Shown one piece after another: positions 1 to 7,121 of a stretch of 18,035 nt of DNA. Numbering within the stretch: the first letter of the stretch is position 1; every line of letters starts with the position of its first letter. The notes beneath the pieces are model-generated. The model was given only the letters and a program-made list of their open reading frames with translations. It did no database searches and was not told where the DNA came from. Source of the DNA: JAWVZU01 sp033722075. GTDB lineage: Bacteria; Pseudomonadota; Gammaproteobacteria; Xanthomonadales; SZUA-38. The translations under genes and the position numbers were made by a program. The DNA is taken from positions 1 through 18,035 of the forward strand of contig JAWVZU010000044.1 in assembly GCA_033722075.1 (NCBI GenBank). Reading direction: 5' to 3'.

Positions 1-1
1 C

Positions 2-2017
2 CGGAATATCGCGTTGGTCGGCCATAGCGGCAGCGGCAAAACGACGCTCGTCGAAGCCCTGCTGCAGGCCGGTGAAATGATCCAGACGGCCGGCGCCGTC
101 GAAAAAGGCAACACGGTCGCGGACTTCGATCCGCTGGAGAAGGAACACGGTCACTCCCTGGATTCGTCGGTGTGCCACGTCGATTACAAGGGAACGCACA
201 TCAATCTGCTGGACACGCCCGGCTATCCGGACTTTCGCGGCCCAACGCTCACCGCCACGGGCGCCGTCGAAACCGCCGCCATCGTGGTCAATGCCCAGTC
301 CGGGATCGAACTCAATACGATCCGGATGATGGAACGGGCCAAGGAACGCAAGCTGTGCCGGATCCTGGTCATCAACAAGATCGACGCCCAGGAAATCGAC
401 CTGACCCAGCTGGTGCGGGACCTGCGGGAGACCTTCGGCAACGTGTGCCTGCCGATCAACCTGCCCGCCGAGGGGGGAACCAAGGTCACCGACGTGTTCT
501 TCAATCCCGACGGTGAGTCGGACATCTTTTCCGTCAACGCAGCCCACGAAGAAATCACCGACCAGGTGGTGGAGATGGACGAAGACCTCATGGAGCGCTA
601 CCTGGAACAGGGCAAGCTCGAGTCAGGGGAACTGCATGACGCCTTCGAGAAAGCGCTGCGGACCGGGCACCTGGTGCCGATCTGCTTCGTTTCTGCGCGC
701 ACCGGCGCCGGAATCCGGTCATTTCTCGACATGTGCGTCAAGCTCATGCCCAACCCGCGGGAAGGCAACATGCCGCCCTTCCTGAAAGGTGAAGGTGACA
801 AGGCAAAGCCAGTGGAAGCCAAGCCGGATCCCGATGCGCATGCCCTGGCCCACGTGTTCAAGATCACCAACGATCCGTTCGTCGGCAAGCTGGCGATCTT
901 CCGGATTTACCAGGGCACCATCACCAAGGACACCCAGCTCTACATCGGCGACGGGCGCAAGCCGTTCAAGGTGAGTCACCTGCTCAAGGTGCAGGGCAAG
1001 GAGCACAGCGAAATCGACCAGGGGGTGCCGGGCGACATCTGTGCCGTCGCCAAAGTGGAGGACATCCACTACGACGCGGTGCTGCACGACTCCCACGACC
1101 AGGACCACTACCACCTCAAGCCGCTGGACTTCCCGCAGCCCATGTTCGGCCTGGCCGTCGAGCCCAAGAGCCGCGGTCACGAGCAGAAGCTCTCAACGGC
1201 CCTGCACAAGACCACCGAGGAGGATCCCTGTTTCCAGGTGGAACACAGTGCCGAGTTGAACGAAACGGTCATCAGGGGGCTGGGCGACCTGCACCTGCGC
1301 ATCATCCTCGAGCGGATGGAAAAGCGCTATGGCGTGGAAGTCGACACCCGCCCACCGCGCATTGCCTATCGCGAGAGCATCACCAAGTCCGCCGAGGGCC
1401 ACCATCGCCACAAGAAGCAGACCGGAGGAGCCGGCCAGTTCGGCGAAGTCTTCCTGCGTGTCGAGCCGCTGGCCCGGGGGAGCGGCTTCGAGTTCCACAA
1501 CAAGGTCGTCGGTGGTGCAATCCCGTCGGGCCTGATCCCCGCGGTGGAGAAAGGCGTGCGCCAGATCCTCGACGAGGGGGCTGTCGCCGGCTATCCGCTC
1601 CAGGATGTGGCGGTCACGGTCTACGACGGCAAGCACCACCCGGTGGATTCCAAGGAGGTGGCCTTTGTTGCGGCGGCCCGCAAGGCGTTCCTGGACGCGA
1701 TCGGCAAGGCCCGGCCGCAGATCCTCGAACCGATCGTGCAGATCCAGGTGACGGTGCCGGACAGCAACATGGGCGATGCGACCGGGTCCCTCGCGAGCAA
1801 GCGAGCAAGGATCAGCGGCAGCGAGTCGCTCAAGGGTGGGATGATCGTCATCAACGCCCAGGTACCGCTGAGCGAACTCACCGACTACCAGACCGAGCTC
1901 AAGTCGATGACCGGCGGACAGGGTCGCTACGCCATGGAATTCAGCCACTACGATCCGGTCCCCGGCGATGTACAGGCGCGGCTGGTTGCCGAGTTCAAGC
2001 CCAGGGAAGACGACTGA
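2..2017 (+). CDS. Elongation factor G-like GTPase (FusA2 type), 5' end cut by the window
   Basis: A translational-GTPase homologue with the EF-G domain order; 671 residues are visible, and by comparison with the family roughly ten N-terminal residues lie outside the window. Numbered from the codon at base 2, the P-loop GHSGSGKT is at 7-14, G3 DTPGYPDF at 71-78, G4 NKID at 125-128 and a G5-like SAR in CFVSARTGAG near 225. Domain II follows at about 280-370, then domains III to V, with KKQTGGAGQFGEV in domain IV. The effector loop is unlike true EF-G: where EF-G has an RGIT motif this protein reads EKEHGHSL (46-53). That is typical of the EF-G-like side branch often named FusA2, whose cellular role is not settled; it should not be annotated as the main translocase. 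It is followed after 19 bases by the ABC ATPase gene on the same strand, so the two may be cotranscribed. Its promoter is not in the window. Confidence 0.9.
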   Translation, partial: RNIALVGHSGSGKTTLVEALLQAGEMIQTAGAVEKGNTVADFDPLEKEHGHSLDSSVCHVDYKGTHINLLDTPGYPDFRGPTLTATGAVETAAIVVNAQSGIELNTIRMMERAKERKLCRILVINKIDAQEIDLTQLVRDLRETFGNVCLPINLPAEGGTKVTDVFFNPDGESDIFSVNAAHEEITDQVVEMDEDLMERYLEQGKLESGELHDAFEKALRTGHLVPICFVSARTGAGIRSFLDMCVKLMPNPREGNMPPFLKGEGDKAKPVEAKPDPDAHALAHVFKITNDPFVGKLAIFRIYQGTITKDTQLYIGDGRKPFKVSHLLKVQGKEHSEIDQGVPGDICAVAKVEDIHYDAVLHDSHDQDHYHLKPLDFPQPMFGLAVEPKSRGHEQKLSTALHKTTEEDPCFQVEHSAELNETVIRGLGDLHLRIILERMEKRYGVEVDTRPPRIAYRESITKSAEGHHRHKKQTGGAGQFGEVFLRVEPLARGSGFEFHNKVVGGAIPSGLIPAVEKGVRQILDEGAVAGYPLQDVAVTVYDGKHHPVDSKEVAFVAAARKAFLDAIGKARPQILEPIVQIQVTVPDSNMGDATGSLASKRARISGSESLKGGMIVINAQVPLSELTDYQTELKSMTGGQGRYAMEFSHYDPVPGDVQARLVAEFKPREDD

Positions 2018-2036
2018 ATCCGTCGCACCTGACCCC

Positions 2037-3191
2037 ATGAGCGCACCGCTGGTCGAAGCCCGGGGGGTCGGCAAATCCTATCCCGATGCCTGGCGCCGCA
2101 GCCATCGCGGCGCCGGGCTGTGGCGTGCCCTGATCGGCAGGGAGGACCCGTACGCGACACGCGTCCTCGCCGACATCGACCTGGAAGTTCACTATGGCGA
2201 GTCGGTGGCCATCATCGGCGAGAACGGGGCGGGCAAATCAACGCTGCTCAAGGTGCTCTGCGGGGTGCTGCGCCCAACCCACGGAACGGTCCGCCGACGA
2301 GGCCGCCTCGGCGCACTGCTGGAACTCGGAGCGGGATTCCATCCCGAATACACGGGGCGCGAAAACGTCGAGCTGGCGGGCGCCTTGATGGGCCTGTCGG
2401 GAGCCCAGATCCGCGCTCGGATGGACGCCATCCTCGCCTTTGCGGATCTCGGTGTGCAGATCGACGAGCCGGTCAAGCACTATTCGTCGGGGATGGTGGT
2501 CCGGCTCGGGTTTGCCGTCCTCAGCGCAACCCGTCCGGAGCTTCTGGTCACGGATGAGGTGCTGGCGGTTGGAGATGAATCGTTTCAGCGCAAATGCCTG
2601 CGCTGGATCGACGGCTACATCGATTCCGGAGGGACGCTGCTGGTCGTCTCCCACAGCATGGACCAGGTCCGCCGGCTGTGTCACCGGGCCTACTGGCTAC
2701 GGGACGGGCGCATGGAACAGTCCGGTCCGACCGACCAGGTCGTGGACGCCTACCTGGCCTACCACGACGCCTTGGCGGAGCGATCCCAGGACATGGAGTT
2801 CAATGCCGGTCTCTATCGCATCGTCGACATGCGCCTGAACGGTCGCTCGGAGACCGCAGCGGAACTGGACGCGGGCCGGCGACTGCGGGCCGAATTCGAA
2901 GTTCACTCGCCCGATGATCGTCCACCGGTCGTCGCCTTCGGAATCAAGGATGGCCACTCGGCGCCGGTGTACGGCACCACCTCCGAAATTGCCGGTGCGT
3001 CCCCGGTACGCATCGCACCCCGACGGTTCCAGTTCTGCGTCGAGTTCGGCGAACTGCCGCTACAGCCGGGCCGTTATCGCCTCAGCGGCCATGCCATGGA
3101 TCCGGAGGGCCTGCGCCTGTTCGACACGGTCAACCGGGAATTCCGAATCCCCGGTACGCCCACGGCTCGCGGCTATCTCGCCGCCGAGTAG
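2037..3191 (+). CDS. Polysaccharide ABC transporter ATP-binding protein, Wzt-like with C-terminal sugar-binding domain
   Basis: A 384-residue ATPase of the polysaccharide/polyol-phosphate export family (Wzt, TagH, KpsT relatives), which powers export of lipid-linked glycans across the inner membrane with an ABC-2 permease. Walker A GENGAGKST is at 61-69, the signature YSSGM at 149-153, Walker B LLVTDE ending at 174, and the H-loop histidine at 206. The Q-loop region reads GAGFHPEYTGREN, usual for this subfamily. After about residue 245 the chain continues for some 140 residues of beta-rich sequence (VAFGIKDG, VYGTTS), matching the Wzt C-terminal domain that recognises the exported glycan. The start ATG at 2037 gives the usual N-terminus (SAPLVEARGVGKSY); an upstream ATG at 1968 would overlap the previous gene, and neither start has a strong ribosome binding site. 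No permease is encoded in the window, so the partner must lie elsewhere. Confidence 0.9.
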   Translation: MSAPLVEARGVGKSYPDAWRRSHRGAGLWRALIGREDPYATRVLADIDLEVHYGESVAIIGENGAGKSTLLKVLCGVLRPTHGTVRRRGRLGALLELGAGFHPEYTGRENVELAGALMGLSGAQIRARMDAILAFADLGVQIDEPVKHYSSGMVVRLGFAVLSATRPELLVTDEVLAVGDESFQRKCLRWIDGYIDSGGTLLVVSHSMDQVRRLCHRAYWLRDGRMEQSGPTDQVVDAYLAYHDALAERSQDMEFNAGLYRIVDMRLNGRSETAAELDAGRRLRAEFEVHSPDDRPPVVAFGIKDGHSAPVYGTTSEIAGASPVRIAPRRFQFCVEFGELPLQPGRYRLSGHAMDPEGLRLFDTVNREFRIPGTPTARGYLAAE

Positions 3192-3208
3192 CTTAGCTAC
3201 CTAGCTAG
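3189..3208. other. Six-frame stop block at a convergent gene junction
   Basis: The 20 bases TAGCTTAGCTACCTAGCTAG join two convergent genes. On the plus strand TAG occurs at 3189, 3194, 3202 and 3206, covering all three frames. On the minus strand stops read from TTA at 3193 and CTA at 3197, 3201 and 3205, also covering all three frames. The first TAG ends the ABC ATPase gene and the CTA at 3205 ends the methyltransferase gene. TAGCT (3189-3193) can pair with AGCTA (3203-3207), but the stem is only 5 bp and has no T-run, so it is not a convincing terminator. Confidence 0.7.
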
Positions 3209-4128
3209 TCGCTTTCCGGCGGCGGTCCCCAGTGCGCCTCGCCCTGGCGCCACAGCGCCACCAGATAGGCCCGGAACATGCGCGTCTCCGGGTCATCGCC
3301 CGTCAGGTCATCGAACAGTGCTTGCGGCTGGGCCAGACCGTAGATCACATCCAGCAGCCGACCGAACAGCTCGGAAAAGCGCGCCGAGTAGACCACCCCA
3401 TCCGCACAGGCATCGAGGCGGCTGCGCTCCGCCGCCAGCCGGTCTTCGTCGAGCCCTTTTCCGGCCACCACCTGGATCCACGGCGAATCGGACCAGGAGC
3501 GAACGATCTCCCAGCCGGCCTTTTCCAGGTAGAGATGAAACTCTTCGGGAACGCAGAACTGGTTCCGCGAAACGTTCTTTCGCTTCTGCTGGTCGGCGTC
3601 GCGCCAGGCATTCACCTCGAAATCCCAGCGACGCCAGCCCATGGGGTGGGCCAGATTCCAGGTTTCCACATAGATCAGGCCGCCGTCGGCGACGCACCGG
3701 TTCAGTTCTTCGAGGTAAAGATAGAGGTCTTCCTTGTCGATGTGGCACAGCACGGCCACCGAGTAGGCGGCATCCAGGCTCTCATCGGCGATCATGGCCA
3801 GGCTGGTCTGCTTCAGCAGCGAGAATTCTGCACTTTCGGCACCGGCCAGCCGCTCCGCGGCAACCGACAGCATGGACTGGGAAATGTCCACTCCGTGCCA
3901 CGCGCGGCAGTTGTCGACCAGTTCCCGACCGATCCGCCCGACCCCACAGCCCAGCTCCAGTACCCGCTGTGAACCGTCCAGTCCCAGCGCCCGGGAGACC
4001 TGCCGAGCAGCCCAGCGTCCGGTCATCCGAACCGTTTCTTCACTCGCGCTGCCGTCGACGCCGGCCAGGGCCCCTTCCGGGGTTGCAGCCTGGTGATTCC
4101 AGAAGCTGCCGTAACTTTCGAATTCCAT
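3205..4128 (-). CDS. Class I SAM-dependent methyltransferase
   Basis: A 307-residue soluble protein with a Rossmann-fold methyltransferase core. Motif I, VLELGCGVGRIG, is at 57-68; the acidic residue ending strand 2 is D81 in HGVDIS; and ESLDAAYSVAVLCHI followed by LNRCVADGGLIYVETWN gives the post-motif strands usual for small-molecule or glycan methyltransferases. The C-terminal third (about 190-307) is not one I recognise, and the substrate cannot be named. The ATG at 4128 has only a weak GGAA-like ribosome binding site about 13 bases upstream; the N-terminus YGSFWNHQAATPEGALAGV resembles a substrate-side lid preceding the core, which supports this start. The gene converges on the Wzt-like ATPase and diverges from rpmJ. 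Because some Wzt C-terminal domains recognise methylated glycan ends, a link to glycan capping is possible but is inference from position only. Confidence 0.85.
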   Translation of the reverse strand: MEFESYGSFWNHQAATPEGALAGVDGSASEETVRMTGRWAARQVSRALGLDGSQRVLELGCGVGRIGRELVDNCRAWHGVDISQSMLSVAAERLAGAESAEFSLLKQTSLAMIADESLDAAYSVAVLCHIDKEDLYLYLEELNRCVADGGLIYVETWNLAHPMGWRRWDFEVNAWRDADQQKRKNVSRNQFCVPEEFHLYLEKAGWEIVRSWSDSPWIQVVAGKGLDEDRLAAERSRLDACADGVVYSARFSELFGRLLDVIYGLAQPQALFDDLTGDDPETRMFRAYLVALWRQGEAHWGPPPESD

Positions 4129-4163
4129 GCTGATACGGTGGTTCCAAGCACAAAAGGCGGGGA

Positions 4164-4172
4164 ATCATAACA
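4164..4172 (-). promoter_or_regulatory. Possible extended -10 promoter for the methyltransferase gene
   Basis: Read on the minus strand this is TGTTATGAT, an extended -10 element (TGn followed by TATGAT, five of six matches to TATAAT). It sits about 36 bases upstream of the methyltransferase ATG. No good -35 lies 16 to 18 bases further upstream, which is acceptable for an extended -10 promoter. It is only 2 bases from the -35 of the divergent rpmJ promoter, so the two would share a short control region. Confidence 0.35.
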
Positions 4173-4174
4173 GA

Positions 4175-4203
4175 TTGAGTGCGCCCGGGGGATTTGCTAT
4201 ATT
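4175..4203 (+). promoter_or_regulatory. Sigma70-type promoter of rpmJ
   Basis: TTGAGT at 4175-4180 and TATATT at 4198-4203 are separated by exactly 17 bases, a near-consensus sigma70 arrangement. Transcription would begin near 4210, giving a leader of about 22 bases that contains the ribosome binding site AGGAG at 4221-4225. I see no clear zinc-uptake-regulator (Zur) dyad overlapping it, although type-B L36 genes are Zur-controlled in some bacteria. Confidence 0.65.
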
Positions 4204-4231
4204 GGTCGGCTGTAGCTTATAGGAGAGCGCC

Positions 4232-4357
4232 ATGAAAGTCCTGTCTTCACTGAAGTCCGCGAAGCAGCGGCATCGCGACTGCAAGGTGGTGCGTCGGCGC
4301 GGAAAGCTGTTTGTCATCTGCAAGAGCAACCCGCGCTTCAAAGCACGTCAGCGGTAA
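4232..4357 (+). CDS. rpmJ: 50S ribosomal protein L36, type B (zinc-ligand-poor form)
   Basis: A 41-residue, strongly basic protein matching the type-B L36 family, a component of the large ribosomal subunit: MKVLSSLKSAK at the start and VICKSNPRFKARQR at the end are family hallmarks. Classical L36 binds zinc through C-x2-C, a later C and an H. Here the first cysteine position is a histidine (HRDC) and the final histidine position is phenylalanine (NPRFK), so two of the four ligands are replaced, as in E. coli YkgO. AGGAG lies 6 bases before the ATG. The gene stands alone, with its own promoter and a strong terminator, rather than at the end of a ribosomal protein operon; this matches the arrangement I recall in Xanthomonadales, where this form is the ordinary L36. 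The gene is short enough to be missed by length-filtered gene callers. Confidence 0.95.
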   Translation: MKVLSSLKSAKQRHRDCKVVRRRGKLFVICKSNPRFKARQR

Positions 4358-4383
4358 GCCACCGCGCCAGCGCAGAATTCGAG

Positions 4384-4410
4384 AAACGCGGCCGTCAGGC
4401 CGCGTTTTTT
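4384..4410 (+). terminator. Rho-independent terminator after rpmJ, probably bidirectional
   Basis: AAACGCGGCC (4384-4393) pairs perfectly with GGCCGCGTTT (4398-4407) around the tetraloop GTCA, and the strand continues in T to 4410. This is a classic GC-rich stem with a T-tail, 27 bases after the rpmJ stop. On the minus strand the stem is followed by TCTC after three T, so it may also stop transcripts arriving from the DUF1501 gene, whose TGA (4410-4412) touches the T-tail. Confidence 0.9.
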
Positions 4411-5618
4411 CATGCCGGCCGGAAAATGCCCGGCGCCGTAGTGCCGGAGAATCCGGGAAAGACCGCCTCCAGGTCGGTTTCACCGCGGCCCTGGATCAAC
4501 GCCTCCCCCAGCACGCTGCGAAAATCGGTAGTGACTTCCAGGTCCCCCCGATTCAGGTCGGCGACACCCAGTCCCGGCCAGGAACCAAACACGCGACCCC
4601 CATTGACGCCCGCACCCAGGGCGAGCATCAGCGAGGCGTGGCCATGGTCCGTCCCGGCGCTTGCGTTTTCCTCCACACGACGGCCGAACTCGGTCATGGC
4701 AACGACCGTCACCGATTGCGTCTTCTCACCGAGATCGGCGTAGAAGGCAGCAAGCCCCTCGCCGAGCTGCGTCAGCAGCGGCGACAGCTGCGCGGTCTCC
4801 CGATCATGGTGGTCCCAACCGCCCAGGTCGACACAGGCGACTTCCACCCCGATGTCGGCCTTGAGAAGCGCAGCCAGACCGGCCAGCTGTTGACCAAACT
4901 GGCCCGGCGGATAGTCCACCTCGCTCGGTGCGCCGGCGCTCACCTCGGCCAGGGTATCGATCGCCTCGAAGACCTGGCGTCCCTGAACGGCCACCGGGTC
5001 CGTGCCGGCATGAAAACGGGTCAAGGCCTGCCGCAGCGCTTGCTTTCGGGCGACCGGCACGGCCAGGTCGAAATCCTCCACCGAATTCAGGCCCATCGCG
5101 GGCACTTCGCCGCGCAATGAAAGGGGAACGGTGGATCCAAGGCCTACCGCCCCGAATACCCCCTCCTCGCTTATTTCCGGCAAGCCATGGAGATGCCGAT
5201 TGAGCCAGCCATCGAAGACCAGCCCCTTGCCGGGGTAGCCCGTCTCCATGAAATCCTGTGCGTCGAAGTGGGACCGGGACTCGTCCGGGGATCCGGCGGC
5301 GTGAACCACCGCCAGGGCGCCCGCGCCATAAAGCGGCTGCAGCGCTCCGAGGCCAGGGTGTAGCCCGAAGAAACCATCAAGATCGAGCACTCCGTCCGGC
5401 TCGCCCGGTGGCGGGATGGCGAGGGTCGGGCGAGTACTGTAGTAGCGGTCTTCGGCGTAGGGCACGACCATATTGAGGCCGTCCGCTCCTCCGCGCAGGA
5501 AAAGACAGACCAGCACGTTTCGATTGGTCGGACCCTCGGCAGACCAGGCCAGTCGGGGCGCAAGCAGCGGGAGCGTCAAGGCCAGGCTGCCGGACTTCAG
5601 GAATTCTCTGCGACGCAT
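4410..5618 (-). CDS. DUF1501 family protein with twin-arginine signal
   Basis: A 402-residue member of the DUF1501 family, exported proteins distantly related to the sulfatase/alkaline-phosphatase fold whose function is not known. The N-terminus RRREFLKSG followed by a hydrophobic stretch and AWSA at 24-27 is a twin-arginine (Tat) signal, implying export in folded form. Family features seen are LVCLFLRGGADGLNMVVPY, HFDAQDFMETG, the TVVAMTEFGRR segment and TDHGHASLMLALG towards the C-terminus. A consensus ribosome binding site AGGAGGA (complement of 5627-5633) stands 8 bases before the ATG. It is the second gene of a DUF1800-DUF1501 pair, with an 18-base gap; this pairing is widespread, so the two products probably act together. 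It is followed by the rpmJ terminator. Confidence 0.9.
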   Translation of the reverse strand: MRRREFLKSGSLALTLPLLAPRLAWSAEGPTNRNVLVCLFLRGGADGLNMVVPYAEDRYYSTRPTLAIPPPGEPDGVLDLDGFFGLHPGLGALQPLYGAGALAVVHAAGSPDESRSHFDAQDFMETGYPGKGLVFDGWLNRHLHGLPEISEEGVFGAVGLGSTVPLSLRGEVPAMGLNSVEDFDLAVPVARKQALRQALTRFHAGTDPVAVQGRQVFEAIDTLAEVSAGAPSEVDYPPGQFGQQLAGLAALLKADIGVEVACVDLGGWDHHDRETAQLSPLLTQLGEGLAAFYADLGEKTQSVTVVAMTEFGRRVEENASAGTDHGHASLMLALGAGVNGGRVFGSWPGLGVADLNRGDLEVTTDFRSVLGEALIQGRGETDLEAVFPGFSGTTAPGIFRPA

Positions 5619-5636
5619 CTCGATTTTCCTCCTGGC

Positions 5637-7121
5637 TCAACGCTGCTGGAATGCCGGCAGGGCGAGCACGCCTGCCAACGCGGTGCGAATGGTCTGGTCG
5701 GCCGCCGGTGGCCCGCTGGAACGGGCCAGCTGGATCAGTGTCTCCCGGTCCGGGTCCGGGATGGGCCGATGCAGGATGCGCTCGATCAGCGAATCGACCA
5801 GTTCGGCGTGGGTGGCGGGACGGCCGGCAAGCCCGGGCAGATCCAGGGCAACCGGGCTGGCCGATCGACGGCCGGAGCGGTAGGCCAGCGCCGAACCCAG
5901 ATTCCAGCGTTCCAGCAGACTGGAGGTGGACAGCCAGGCATCCTGCTCGTCGGCATAACCGGTCGGTGGCACGGCCAGGAACGGGACCTGGCCAAGGGCA
6001 CTCAGACGCCTGAACAGCGGTTCGATGAAGTCGCCGCTGAACTCCAGGTGCAGGCGCCGGATCAGCGATCCGACGAACTCCGCGGGCCGTTTGAACTTCT
6101 CGCCTTCCGAGGTCCGGAACTCGTCGCTGAGAAACAGGGTCCGCAGCATGGCGGGGATGTCTCCGTCGGTCTCCGTGTAGCGCCTTGCAACCTTGTCCAC
6201 TGCCGACTCCGGTGGTTCGTCGGCGATGAAGCGGCGGCACAACTTGCGCGCGAGAAAGCGCGCGGTGGACGGATGGTCGGCCAGCAGGTCCAGCACCATG
6301 CGCCCGTCTTCTATGCCTCGATTTGCCGGAATCACCGTCTCCAGGACGTATTTTTCTCCCCAGTCATGGGCTACCGGGTCGAAAACGAACACATCCGGGT
6401 GACGCGGGTTGAGCCCCCACCCGGTGAAACAGCGCGCGATCTCCTTGACGTCATGTTCGCCATAGCCGCCGTCGACGCCTAGCGTGTGGAGCTCGAGCAG
6501 CTCCCGCGCATAGTTCTCATTGGGCCCTTCGCGGGTATTCGAGTAGTTGTCCAGGTAGTACAGCATGGCCGGGCTGGCGGCATTGGCGTGCAGCAGGTCA
6601 CGGAACCGTCCCAGCGCATACGGTCGGATATGGTCCCGGTCGTCGACGGTCTTGAGGACCCGCACCGGGCCATCGAGGAGAAAGACGTTGAAGTGGTTGG
6701 TCCAGAATTCGACCATGACCTCGTGGAGCTGCCGCGGGCTGTAGAGCTGGCGGAGCAGCGTCGCCGCGATCAGCTCGCCCGCCGGGTTGGCCTCGGGCTC
6801 GCCGGCATCGTTGCGCTGTTGCGTGGCGAACAGCTCGCGGTATGTCATGCCCAAGGTGGGAAGGGCCGCCGCAAGCATCGCGTCCAACCCACCGTCATCC
6901 AGCGCCGATCCCTGAAGCTGCCGCTCCAGCCAGGCTTCCGCCCCCAGCGCGGAAGCGGCGGCCAGCTCTTCCTCGCGATAGCCGAAGGTCGTTCGGTTCA
7001 ATAGATGGACCATGAAAGGGTCCGCATCCTCTGCCTTGGCATGCAGCGGGGCCGGCGTGAACCGTGACGGGTCCAGCGCAGAAAGCTGCACATTGCTGAA
7101 GGTCCGGTGTCCGCTCGGCAT
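5637..7121 (-). CDS. DUF1800 family protein
   Basis: A 494-residue protein of the DUF1800 family (function unknown). It shows the family marks in order: HLLNRTTFGYREEEL near 40-55, FWTNHFNVF near 137, and NYARELLELHTLGVDGGYG near 200 followed by DVKEIARCFTGWGL. FLARKLCRRFIADEPP and AMLRTLFLSDEF follow in the second half. I place the start at the ATG at 7121 because AAGGGAA lies 6 to 7 bases upstream and the protein then begins just before the conserved region. An in-frame ATG at 7151 is possible, and the frame stays open to 7433, but that part looks non-coding and overlaps the divergent gene. No signal peptide or Tat motif is visible from either start, which is odd for a partner of an exported DUF1501 protein. 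No convincing promoter was found upstream. Confidence 0.88.
   Translation of the reverse strand: MPSGHRTFSNVQLSALDPSRFTPAPLHAKAEDADPFMVHLLNRTTFGYREEELAAASALGAEAWLERQLQGSALDDGGLDAMLAAALPTLGMTYRELFATQQRNDAGEPEANPAGELIAATLLRQLYSPRQLHEVMVEFWTNHFNVFLLDGPVRVLKTVDDRDHIRPYALGRFRDLLHANAASPAMLYYLDNYSNTREGPNENYARELLELHTLGVDGGYGEHDVKEIARCFTGWGLNPRHPDVFVFDPVAHDWGEKYVLETVIPANRGIEDGRMVLDLLADHPSTARFLARKLCRRFIADEPPESAVDKVARRYTETDGDIPAMLRTLFLSDEFRTSEGEKFKRPAEFVGSLIRRLHLEFSGDFIEPLFRRLSALGQVPFLAVPPTGYADEQDAWLSTSSLLERWNLGSALAYRSGRRSASPVALDLPGLAGRPATHAELVDSLIERILHRPIPDPDRETLIQLARSSGPPAADQTIRTALAGVLALPAFQQR

Noticed and set aside
4311..5120. Plus-strand frame of 269 codons across rpmJ and the DUF1501 gene
   Set aside because: It crosses the rpmJ terminator and is antisense to the DUF1501 gene; there is no motif or initiation signal.
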